From JAPLVS01 sp043809265 (GTDB taxonomy: Archaea > Iainarchaeota > Iainarchaeia > Iainarchaeales > DTGL01): a stretch of 12,298 nt of DNA. Under the pieces are notes generated by a model that saw only the letters and a program-made list of their open reading frames with translations, was not told the origin of the DNA and made no database searches. Where the stretch lies: NCBI GenBank assembly GCA_043809265.1, contig JAZDDY010000123.1:1-12298 (forward strand), given 5' to 3'. Made by a program: the position numbers and the translations under genes. Positions 6,654 to 12,298 of the stretch are shown here, piece after piece. Position 1 is the stretch's first letter; each line of letters starts with the position of its first letter.

Positions 6654-7697
6654 CTACTCTTCCGGAATTATGGCTATCGTGCTCTGCTGGTTGTTGCCTT
6701 CATTTGGTTCGGAATATTCGTTGTATGCGTCTATTACGACTTTTACCTCGTTGGGGCCAGGAAAAAACGCTAATTTTGACACTGTGAATTTCTTTGAGGC
6801 GGTCTTTGTCGGACAGAAATCCGACAATAGCATGTCGGCTTCCTCCGAGTCCTCGACGTATAGCACCACGGTCGGGCTTTGGCCGCTGCAGTCTGTCCCG
6901 TCGACCCTTGCCGTAAACCTGACTTCGTAATTCGTGAACGGTTCATTTGGAACAAAAAACTCTATCGAGGTGATAGAGAAATCCAATGCCGCCGGAGTCG
7001 GTGTAGGCGTCGGAGTTGCTGTCGGCGTAGGGGTGGGCATTGGTGTAGCGGTCGGCGTAGGCGTTGCAGTCGGTGTTGGAGTAGCGGTCGGAGTGGCTGT
7101 GGGGGTGGCTGTGGGTGTCGGGGTTTGGGTTGGCGTTGCAGTTGGGGCGGCGGTCGGCGTAGGTGTAGGCGTTGCTGCCGGCGTTGGTGTCGCTGTCTGG
7201 ACCGGCGTTGGCGTGGCAATGTAAGCAGGAGTCGGTGTTTTTTTAGGGGTTGCTGCCGGCATACCTGAAGGCGTTGCAGTCGGCACTGGGGTTTCAGTTT
7301 GAGCCGGAGCCTGGCTTGCGGTCGGCGTCGGTGTTTTTGAGGGTGCCGGTGTCTGGGCCGGCTTTGGGGTTGGCGCCTTGCTTTCTTCCGCAATGCATTC
7401 TGGGGCAAGGGTTTTCCCGTCAAGGAACACGGTAAGCGTTTTTTCCTGGGTTGTCAGCGTGGCCTTCCAGTATTCTTTTGCAGGGATTTCTTTGCATTCT
7501 TCGGGCGCATATAATACAAGCCCCTCATAGTTTTTTTCGCTGAAATAATTCGACCATAAAATTGCGTTCGGGTTTTTGTCCATGAATGCCTTTGCCTCGG
7601 GTATCTGTGCAACCTGTTCCCTTGAAAGTTGTTGCTGCGAGCAGCCGCCCAGCAACAGGACTGCGGCCAGTGCAATAAAGGCAAATTTTAATCTCAT
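6654..7697 (-). CDS. Predicted surface lipoprotein: small N-terminal domain, Pro/Thr linker, CARDB-like domain
   Basis: This 347-residue protein starts with a short basic end, a hydrophobic stretch (about residues 5-16) and a lipobox LLGGC with Cys19, so it should be lipid-anchored outside the membrane. Residues 20-106 form a small domain with two cysteines (Cys68, Cys101); its AKAFMDKNPNA opening and final FLDGKTL strand loosely resemble PepSY-type folds, which is weak. Residues 107-237 are a Pro/Thr/Ala linker with about 35 TPT-type units, probably extended and possibly glycosylated. Residues 238-347 look like a CARDB (Ig-like adhesion) domain: a FSITSIEFF strand, Cys270 and Cys295 perhaps bridged, and the typical ending IDAYNEYSEPNEGNN. 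No catalytic motif is seen. AGGA eight bases before the ATG and the 10-base gap after the arrestin-like gene suggest co-transcription. It may be a surface binding or sensor protein; whether it binds sugar is unknown. Confidence 0.8.
   Translation of the reverse strand: MRLKFAFIALAAVLLLGGCSQQQLSREQVAQIPEAKAFMDKNPNAILWSNYFSEKNYEGLVLYAPEECKEIPAKEYWKATLTTQEKTLTVFLDGKTLAPECIAEESKAPTPKPAQTPAPSKTPTPTASQAPAQTETPVPTATPSGMPAATPKKTPTPAYIATPTPVQTATPTPAATPTPTPTAAPTATPTQTPTPTATPTATPTATPTPTATPTPTATPMPTPTPTATPTPTPTPAALDFSITSIEFFVPNEPFTNYEVRFTARVDGTDCSGQSPTVVLYVEDSEEADMLLSDFCPTKTASKKFTVSKLAFFPGPNEVKVVIDAYNEYSEPNEGNNQQSTIAIIPEE
6987..7379 (-). repeat. Low-complexity repeat encoding the Pro/Thr-rich linker
   Basis: About 390 bases consist of degenerate three- and six-base units (GTCGGC/GTTGGC/GTAGGC-like on the plus strand) and translate on the minus strand to ACN-CCN (Thr-Pro) and Ala units. 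The most regular part is 6993-7202. The left flank of the core is followed directly by the folded C-terminal domain. Third positions vary, so this looks like an old, selected protein repeat and not a fresh microsatellite expansion. The plus strand is strongly G/T-rich, unlike the rest of the window. Confidence 0.85.
7101..7129 (+). other. Canonical G-quadruplex motif inside the linker repeat
   Basis: Four G runs fit the G3+/loop 1-7 rule: five G at 7101-7105, three at 7113-7115, four at 7120-7123 and three at 7127-7129, with loops of 7, 4 and 3 bases. It lies on the plus strand, which is the template strand of the lipoprotein gene. It may simply follow from CCC-containing Pro/Thr codons. Confidence 0.55.
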
Positions 7698-7707
7698 GCA
7701 ATCCTGC

Positions 7708-8175
7708 CTACCCTATATTCACCTGCACTGTTTTCGAGACATCCATTCCGCCGGGAATATCGAGTTTTGCCTGGACAAACCATTTCGGCGGTGCGATCGG
7801 GCCTGCAAGGAAGGCGGCGGTTTTCATGACCGCCCCGAAAGCGCCGTCCATTTCCGGCATTTGCGCCTGCTGCATGGCCGGCACCTTTATTTCAAAATCA
7901 TATTCGGTGCTTGAATATTCTTTTTCGCCGTCTAGCGGCAGTTCGAAACTGTAAATTGTTTCGGTTCTGGTGCTTGTATGGGTGCCGTGCGAGTCGTGGT
8001 GCGTGTGCCTTGATTCCCTTTCACCCCAAAAAACGACCTTCATTGCCCTTGCCTTTGTCGGCTTGTTCAATGTGAGCGAAGCATGCCCTTTGATTGTGTC
8101 CCCTGCAGAAAAATTGAATTTTTCCAGCGTCATTTCCATTTTCCCTTTTCCAAAACCGAACAAGAAAACAAACAT
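7708..8175 (-). CDS. Arrestin/Spo0M-like single-domain protein
   Basis: This 155-residue protein has the sequence pattern of an arrestin N-type beta-sandwich: LEKFNFSAGDTIKGHASLTL at 17-36, KPTKARAMKVVFWGER at 38-53 (the common P.KAR...V...G.. signature), a polar loop, the strand pair TIYSFELPL and EYSSTEYDFEIKVP (86-99), and a last WFVQAKLDIPGGMDVSKTVQVNI. Spo0M-family proteins usually have more than 200 residues with two such halves; here only one is present. The loop at 54-71 has five histidines (57, 59, 60, 63, 66), a possible metal site not typical of the family. There is no signal peptide, and residues 112-129 are mildly hydrophobic. GGTGAT sits three bases before the ATG, with a TATA-like box 30 bases further upstream. 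It is followed by the lipoprotein gene after 10 bases. Its role is unknown; arrestin-fold proteins generally act as binding adaptors. Confidence 0.7.
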   Translation of the reverse strand: MFVFLFGFGKGKMEMTLEKFNFSAGDTIKGHASLTLNKPTKARAMKVVFWGERESRHTHHDSHGTHTSTRTETIYSFELPLDGEKEYSSTEYDFEIKVPAMQQAQMPEMDGAFGAVMKTAAFLAGPIAPPKWFVQAKLDIPGGMDVSKTVQVNIG

Positions 8176-8201
8176 CGGATCACCGCAGAAAATAGGGTTT
8201 T

Positions 8202-8213
8202 GTTATATTTAAT
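8202..8213 (-). promoter_or_regulatory. Putative TATA box for the arrestin-like/lipoprotein pair
   Basis: On the minus strand the sequence reads ATTAAATATAAC, a good archaeal TATA box, in the 51 bases between the GT3 stop and the arrestin-like start. The expected transcription start is near 8182, right at the GGTGAT ribosome-binding motif. This implies the pair can be expressed separately from the GT3 gene. Confidence 0.55.
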
Positions 8214-8226
8214 CCTTGCTGCCTGG

Positions 8227-10035
8227 TCACTTGAACAGCAGCGCGTATGCCTTTTCGTATTCTTCTATGAGCTTGGTCCAGTCGAATAAGTAGGAGATTT
8301 TTTTCGCGCTGATTTTTGCATCCACCCTTTCCCTTTTGTCCATGGAATAGATTTCGAGCATGTAGTCTGTGAGCTCCTTTTTTGCGGTTTCATAATCCGT
8401 GTTCATGCGCTTCACGACTTTCACTGATTTTTCCTCTTTTCCCCCGAGGACATTTTTTTCAAGGTATTGGCCGAAACCGCTCAAATCGGAAGTGATGGTG
8501 GGCAATGCCAGCGCCATTGTTTCCAGTGGGGTGTAGCCCCAGGGCTCGTAATAGGAGGGGAATGCGCCCAAATGGCAGCCTATTGCAGCCTGGTAATAAT
8601 CCAATCCGATCAGGCCGTCTGTCTGCGAGAGATAGGTGGGATAATAGATTACTTTCACCTTGTCGGTTTCCTTGTTGGACAACTTGTTTTTCTGCACTGT
8701 CCTTGTGATGCTGTTTTCCTCGCCGATTTCGAGCGCGCAAACCGGCGGCAGGTCGTTCTTGTCATGCTTCAGTTCGAACAGCATTTTTTTCGTGTTGTAC
8801 AAAAATTCCTCGTCCAAAAGGTTTTCCGAGGTCGGCGGCTGGCCTTTCGAAATGTTGTAGTAAAGCCTGTTCTTTATTTTTTTCACTTCTTCCTCTATTT
8901 CGTCCTCAAGCCGCTCATACAAAGCCATGTGCTTCAATAATTCTATGTTTTTGCCCAGGTTGTCCGAGGGCACCCAGATGAATGCAACCACTGTTTTGTT
9001 CGAATCGCGGTCCTTGAGTTTTTTGTTCAGTTCCCCCAAGGCGTCGATGAACAGGTCCAAGCCTTTGTTCCTGAACTCGTACCTGCCTGAAATGAAATAG
9101 AAAATTGTTTCCTCGACGTTCAAATGGTAGTACGGGGCGAAATAATCCATAACAAATTTCCTTATCTTGCTGCGGTACTGCACGTGCAGGTTAGACAATT
9201 CCTCCATCACATAAAACTTGTCAAGGTTCAAGCCGTTGGGCACAATCGCATGCGGCTTTTTGCCGAGCAGGTATTCGGCTTCCCTGCCTGTGATTTCCGA
9301 AACCGTGGTAAAAACGTTTGCGCTGTGCGCGCACGCCTTTTCCGCCTGGTGCTTTGCCTGCACGTTGAACTGGTAGCAACGGTCGTCGCCTACCGCGCGG
9401 TTCGCGGCAATCCCCTCGTTGATTTCCCGGTGGAGGTCCTGCCCTGCCTCGGCCATGCTCCTCCCTAACACTGTCGCGTGTGTGGTGAAAACTGTTTTGA
9501 TTGAAGGCGATGAGTGTTTCAGGTGCAGCAGGGCTCCGCCTGCAAGCCATTCATGGCAGTGCACTACACAGCTTTCTTTTTTGAATTCTTTTGCGAAAAC
9601 ATTGTTTATGAGCTCTTCGAGCATCAGGCCTGCGGCTTTGCCCCATACAAGCGGCTCGTCAAAATCGTTGCCTGAATTCAGCGAGTCTATCCTGAAAAAA
9701 TCCCAGTATTCCCTTTTGATGTCGTTTGCCCTGTGCTTCATGTCTGCGGCATCGACAAGCAGGCATTTCGGCCTTCCGGTCACAAGCCAGTGCCCTGAAT
9801 AGCATTTTATGCCGTATTCTTTTTCCAGGCGGTCGAATGCTGCCTGAAATTCAGGGCTTGGCTTTTCGTTCTCGAAATCTGTTGCAGCCGTCCTTTTGAT
9901 ATAGGGGCCTATTGCAAAGTAATCCTTGAAGCTTTTTTTCATTATCGGCGCTTTCGAGGCAAGCACCGTGTTGATGCCGCCGACCTTGTTGACTACTTCC
10001 CAGCTTACCTCGAAGACGATAATATCCTGAGCCAT
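8227..10035 (-). CDS. Glycogen synthase, eukaryotic type (glycosyltransferase family GT3)
   Basis: From the ATG at 10035 this is a 602-residue enzyme; TTG at 10041 would add two residues. Numbering here counts from that TTG. It should transfer glucose from UDP-glucose to glycogen. Hallmarks of GT3 are clear: FEVSWEVVNKVGGINTVL at 10-27, HCHEWLAGGA at 161-170 (Glu164), TTHATVLGR at 186-194 (Arg194), FTTVSEIT then EAEYLLGKKP near 244-263, VPNGLNLDKF at 267-276, ISGRYEFRNKG at 317-327 (Arg320, Lys326) and SYYEPWGYTPLE at 496-507 (Glu499, Glu507). The long helical insertion of about 360-430 followed by LPPV, which builds the tetramer in the yeast enzyme, is kept. The eukaryotic N- and C-terminal phosphorylation tails are absent, and the arginine cluster that senses glucose-6-phosphate is only partly conserved (KRER near 569-572, then lysines). 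GGTG seven bases before the ATG favours that start. It is divergently transcribed from the debranching enzyme. Confidence 0.95.
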   Translation of the reverse strand: MAQDIIVFEVSWEVVNKVGGINTVLASKAPIMKKSFKDYFAIGPYIKRTAATDFENEKPSPEFQAAFDRLEKEYGIKCYSGHWLVTGRPKCLLVDAADMKHRANDIKREYWDFFRIDSLNSGNDFDEPLVWGKAAGLMLEELINNVFAKEFKKESCVVHCHEWLAGGALLHLKHSSPSIKTVFTTHATVLGRSMAEAGQDLHREINEGIAANRAVGDDRCYQFNVQAKHQAEKACAHSANVFTTVSEITGREAEYLLGKKPHAIVPNGLNLDKFYVMEELSNLHVQYRSKIRKFVMDYFAPYYHLNVEETIFYFISGRYEFRNKGLDLFIDALGELNKKLKDRDSNKTVVAFIWVPSDNLGKNIELLKHMALYERLEDEIEEEVKKIKNRLYYNISKGQPPTSENLLDEEFLYNTKKMLFELKHDKNDLPPVCALEIGEENSITRTVQKNKLSNKETDKVKVIYYPTYLSQTDGLIGLDYYQAAIGCHLGAFPSYYEPWGYTPLETMALALPTITSDLSGFGQYLEKNVLGGKEEKSVKVVKRMNTDYETAKKELTDYMLEIYSMDKRERVDAKISAKKISYLFDWTKLIEEYEKAYALLFK

Positions 10036-10068
10036 TCCCAAGCACCAGCACTAAAAAACCCAAAACTG

Positions 10069-10078
10069 TTTTTAAATA
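10069..10078 (-). promoter_or_regulatory. Putative TATA box for the GT3 synthase (minus arm of a divergent promoter)
   Basis: The minus strand reads TATTTAAAAA here. The expected transcription start near 10048 gives a leader of about 13 bases beginning around GGTG (10045-10048). It lies 19 bases from the matching plus-strand box. Confidence 0.5.
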
Positions 10079-10089
10079 AGCCCATTATG

Positions 10090-10099
10090 TTTAAATATT
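10090..10099 (+). promoter_or_regulatory. Putative TATA box for the debranching enzyme (plus arm of a divergent promoter)
   Basis: TTTAAATATT lies about 34 bases before TTG 10128 and is expected to start transcription near 10120, next to a GGGGGT motif. Together with the TTTAAATAAG at 10071 it forms a direct pair of TTTAAATA elements in the 92-base divergent region. No clear operator palindrome was seen between them. Confidence 0.5.
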
Positions 10100-10127
10100 C
10101 TTTTTTCTTTCACTTTTGGGGGTTTCA

Positions 10128-12014
10128 TTGATTAGAAAAACCGCTTCGCTCGGCACAATTTCCTATTTTTTGTCCAATCCGGGCGCGTTCTTTTACCGCT
10201 TCGGGGACACAGGCTTCAAAAACAAATGGGCGGGGCTCTGGAGCCACGGCATCAAATTCCTTGAATTCTTTGATTTTAAGGCCGGAGAGGAGTTTTTAGG
10301 CGAGCAGAACTGCATTGAAGCCCAGTACGATTTCCTGAAAGCAACGCACCTGCACAGGCTGAAAGACGGCTCCCTTATATCGCAAAAAACCTGGCTGCCG
10401 CGCTCAGGCGGAGCGCTTGTCCTGGAACTTTCATCAAAAAAGGAAATTGCCGCCTGCCTTGAAATTGCAGTGAACATGCGTTCGGTGCACGAAAACCTCC
10501 ACAGCCGCCAATACAAGGTAAAACCAGGAAACCGTTTGGCTGTGGAAAGCGATCTGGGGAAACTTTTTATAGCTCCGTTGAAAGGAAAATCCTCTTTCCA
10601 ATCCAATCCGCAGTACAGGGTTCACGCGCCAGGCGGCGAACAACAGTGCTATTTTGTGCCGGGAATTTTCAAGCTCAAAGGAAACAAAATCGCCTTCTCG
10701 ATTTCCACCGAGAATTTTTTCAGGCCTGAAAAAAACGAGCTTCTCCACAAATCAAAAAATTTCTCAAAGCTCGCCTCGGCAATAGAAACAGACAATGAGG
10801 GTCTGGGCTGCGCCCTAAATTCCGCAGCAAGCGCCATCGAGCTCCTGCACGGGAACGATTCGTATATTGCCGGCCTTCCTTGGTTCCAGCAATACTGGGC
10901 GCGCGATATTTTCTGGTCATTGCCGGCAATAACAATGCTCGGCCAGCACGAAAACGCAAAACAATCCCTTTCCTTTTTTGCATCCCACTCTGCCAAAGGG
11001 CAGGTTCCCAATTATATTTTTGGCAATGAAAAAACCTTCAATGCAATCGATTCAACGCCGCTCTTCCTCATTGCATTGGAGCATTATTGCAGGGCTTCAG
11101 GCGACCGCGCTTTTGCTGAAAGGATGGCGCCGCAGGCAGTGCATTGCATGGAATTCCTTGATTCAAGGCGCGACCCAGGCGACGGTTTCATTGTGCACGA
11201 CCAGGGCTGCAATGAAACCTGGATGGACACATTGAACAGGCCTAAAAAGGCGGTCGAAGTCCAGGCGCTCTATGTCGCTTCGCTTAAAGCATTCTCGCAG
11301 TTTGCCTCTTATCTGAAGCGCCCTGAAAGGAAAATAAAGGAAAAAGCGGATTGGGCTGAAAAAGAATCCGCCGACCTCGAAAAAAAATTCGACAATGAAT
11401 TTTTTAAAGGCGGATTTTTCATCGACCGCATTGCCGTGGAGAAAAAGGATTCCACACGCAGGGTGAATGCGCTTGTGCCGTTGTTTTTGGGCGTGAGCGG
11501 AAGGAAAGAGGTTTTGGAGGCTTTCAGGTCTGAAGAATTTTCGAATGAAAGAGGCGTTCTTTCCCTTTCTAGGTTTGACCCGAAATTTTCCCCTGACTCC
11601 TATCACGAGGGCAAGGTCTGGTCCTTGTGCAACGGCCTGATGGGCGGAGCGGAATTTTTGCTCGGCGACCCTGAAAACGGCTGGCATTATTTTGATCTGC
11701 TTTCCGCCGACCTTGAAAGGGATGCGCTCGGCTGCATCGGCGAATGCTGGAATCCTTCCACCTTGCAGCAAACCGGCTGCCCAAACCAATTGTGGGGCGA
11801 TGCGATGGCATTGCGGTTATTCAATGAATTCGCCATGGGCCTGAAGGTTGACGCCTATGACAAAACGATCTCGCTTTCCCCGAAACTCTGCGGTCGCGTT
11901 TCCTTCATTGAAATGCGGCTTTCTTTCGGCGCAAAGGAAGGAATTCTAAAAATAAGGCCGAAAGACAATGCCGCAAGCTTTTCCTTGCCCGGGTATAAGA
12001 TTGAATATTTTTGA
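10128..12014 (+). CDS. Glycogen-debranching-type enzyme (amylo-alpha-1,6-glucosidase, GDE C-terminal/GH133-like)
   Basis: About 628 residues from the TTG at 10128, which has GGGGGT five bases before it; TTG 10116 would add four residues and numbering here counts from that one. Residues 1-225 form a beta-rich N-terminal domain as in archaeal GDE proteins. Residues 235-575 are an (alpha/alpha)6 barrel with family signatures: WFQQYWARDIFWSLPAI at 256-272, GQVPNYI at 295-301, AIDSTPLFLIAL at 310-321, NETWMDT at 366-372 (candidate catalytic acid Asp371), VEVQALY at 380-386, SYHEGKVWSL at 495-504 and GECWNPSTLQQTGCPNQLW at 542-560 (candidate Glu543). It should hydrolyse alpha-1,6 branches of glycogen or limit dextrin. 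No signal peptide is seen, so it acts in the cytoplasm. Divergence from the GT3 synthase puts synthesis and breakdown of the same polymer under one promoter region. A glucoamylase-like exo-activity cannot be excluded, since the clan is shared. Confidence 0.88.
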   Translation: MIRKTASLGTISYFLSNPGAFFYRFGDTGFKNKWAGLWSHGIKFLEFFDFKAGEEFLGEQNCIEAQYDFLKATHLHRLKDGSLISQKTWLPRSGGALVLELSSKKEIAACLEIAVNMRSVHENLHSRQYKVKPGNRLAVESDLGKLFIAPLKGKSSFQSNPQYRVHAPGGEQQCYFVPGIFKLKGNKIAFSISTENFFRPEKNELLHKSKNFSKLASAIETDNEGLGCALNSAASAIELLHGNDSYIAGLPWFQQYWARDIFWSLPAITMLGQHENAKQSLSFFASHSAKGQVPNYIFGNEKTFNAIDSTPLFLIALEHYCRASGDRAFAERMAPQAVHCMEFLDSRRDPGDGFIVHDQGCNETWMDTLNRPKKAVEVQALYVASLKAFSQFASYLKRPERKIKEKADWAEKESADLEKKFDNEFFKGGFFIDRIAVEKKDSTRRVNALVPLFLGVSGRKEVLEAFRSEEFSNERGVLSLSRFDPKFSPDSYHEGKVWSLCNGLMGGAEFLLGDPENGWHYFDLLSADLERDALGCIGECWNPSTLQQTGCPNQLWGDAMALRLFNEFAMGLKVDAYDKTISLSPKLCGRVSFIEMRLSFGAKEGILKIRPKDNAASFSLPGYKIEYF

Positions 12015-12026
12015 ATCCCTCCAGAA

Positions 12027-12038
12027 TTCTTTTAATGG
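12027..12038 (+). promoter_or_regulatory. Putative TATA box for the GGR-family gene
   Basis: TTCTTTTAATGG lies between the debranching enzyme and the next gene. The expected start near 12060 coincides with GGTG at 12059-12062, six bases before TTG 12069. The match to a TATA box is moderate. A T-poor intergenic region of 54 bases gives no clear terminator. Confidence 0.35.
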
Positions 12039-12068
12039 TTTTGGATGAATTTCTTGTTGGTGTTTTGA

Positions 12069-12298
12069 TTGGAACAATTTGATGTGATAATCATCGGCGG
12101 CAGTGTTGCAGGCCTGCGCAGCGCGGAACAGCTTGCAAAGCGCGGCCTCTCCGTGTTATGCCTTGAACGCAAGCAGGAAGTCGGAGTGCCAAAGCACTGC
12201 GGTGAAGGCCTCGGATTAGGGCATTTCAAGCGCTTGGGATTGAAGCCTGACAAGCGCTGGTGCGCTGCCGCAATGAAGGGCGCAATCCTTTACACTCC
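12069..12298 (+). CDS. Geranylgeranyl reductase-family FAD-dependent oxidoreductase, N-terminal part (runs off right edge)
   Basis: Only 76 codons are in the window. The protein opens with FDVIIIGGSVAGLRSAEQLA, the dinucleotide-binding fold in its GG-S-x-A-G variant, and a strand ending in Glu (LCLERKQ) that would bind the FAD ribose. EVGVPKHCGEGL follows, the segment typical of the geranylgeranyl reductase/digeranylgeranylglycerophospholipid reductase family, whose members saturate isoprenoid chains of archaeal lipids. The TTG start is chosen because it lies just ahead of the first strand and has GGTG six bases upstream; GTG 12084 would cut into the first strand. Substrate is uncertain because the family also includes other flavin monooxygenase-like and reductase members and the catalytic part is missing. 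No link with the sugar genes is evident. Confidence 0.75.
   Translation, partial: MEQFDVIIIGGSVAGLRSAEQLAKRGLSVLCLERKQEVGVPKHCGEGLGLGHFKRLGLKPDKRWCAAAMKGAILYT

Noticed and set aside
6934..7224. Plus-strand frame coding for an almost pure Val-Gly/Ala repeat, and an Arg/Cys-rich frame beside it
   Set aside because: It is the reverse complement of the Pro/Thr linker. Repeats without stop codons give open frames on both strands; the minus-strand reading has a lipobox, folded domains and a ribosome-binding site.
6987..7379. Tandem units that might suggest a CRISPR array or satellite
   Set aside because: Units are 3-6 bases, degenerate and in frame with the protein; there is no constant repeat-spacer pattern.

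Overview
The window reads as a stretch of an archaeal chromosome. The evidence is AT-rich TATA-like boxes about 25-35 bases ahead of unlinked genes with very short leaders, several TTG/GTG starts, an archaeal-type phosphoglycerate kinase, a GH57 hydrolase with its partner glycosyltransferase, an archaeal-style lipoprotein with a Pro/Thr linker, and the start of a geranylgeranyl-reductase-family flavoprotein (archaeal lipid saturation). Base composition is moderate rather than AT-rich. A bacterial/eukaryotic-type (class I) GAPDH and a eukaryotic-type (GT3) glycogen synthase are less usual for archaea. A DPANN-type lineage such as Diapherotrites or Micrarchaeota would fit, but the clade is a guess. 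I see no tRNA, rRNA, CRISPR array or mobile element.

Layout. Bases 1-1780 (+) hold the 3' end of a GalT-like uridylyltransferase overlapping a phosphomanno/phosphoglucomutase. Bases 1915-4123 (+) hold GAPDH and PGK as a two-gene glycolytic operon. Bases 4254-6642 (+) hold a GT4/GT5-clan glycosyltransferase and a GH57 hydrolase, 4 bases apart. Three minus-strand genes follow. Read from 10035 leftwards they are a GT3 glycogen synthase, an arrestin/Spo0M-like protein and a lipoprotein with a long Pro/Thr linker and a CARDB-like domain. Bases 10036-10127 are a divergent promoter region. Bases 10128-12014 (+) encode a glycogen-debranching-type enzyme (GDE C-terminal family), and from 12069 (+) a GGR-family reductase runs off the right edge. 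No gene-free stretch exceeds about 135 bases.

How the genes could work together (inference). GalT and the mutase connect hexose-1-phosphates and UDP-sugars with hexose-6-phosphate. The GT3 enzyme and perhaps the GT4/GT5 enzyme build an alpha-glucan, and the GH57 and debranching enzymes take it apart. GAPDH and PGK form the ATP-yielding lower part of glycolysis. The window is therefore a storage-polysaccharide and central-carbon island. No branching enzyme, phosphorylase or nucleotide-sugar pyrophosphorylase is visible here. The best leads are the stripped-down GT3 synthase beside a synthase of another family, the PGK in which the catalytic Arg38 position is Lys, the His-rich loop in the arrestin-like protein, and the repeat-encoded Pro/Thr linker with a G-quadruplex motif.
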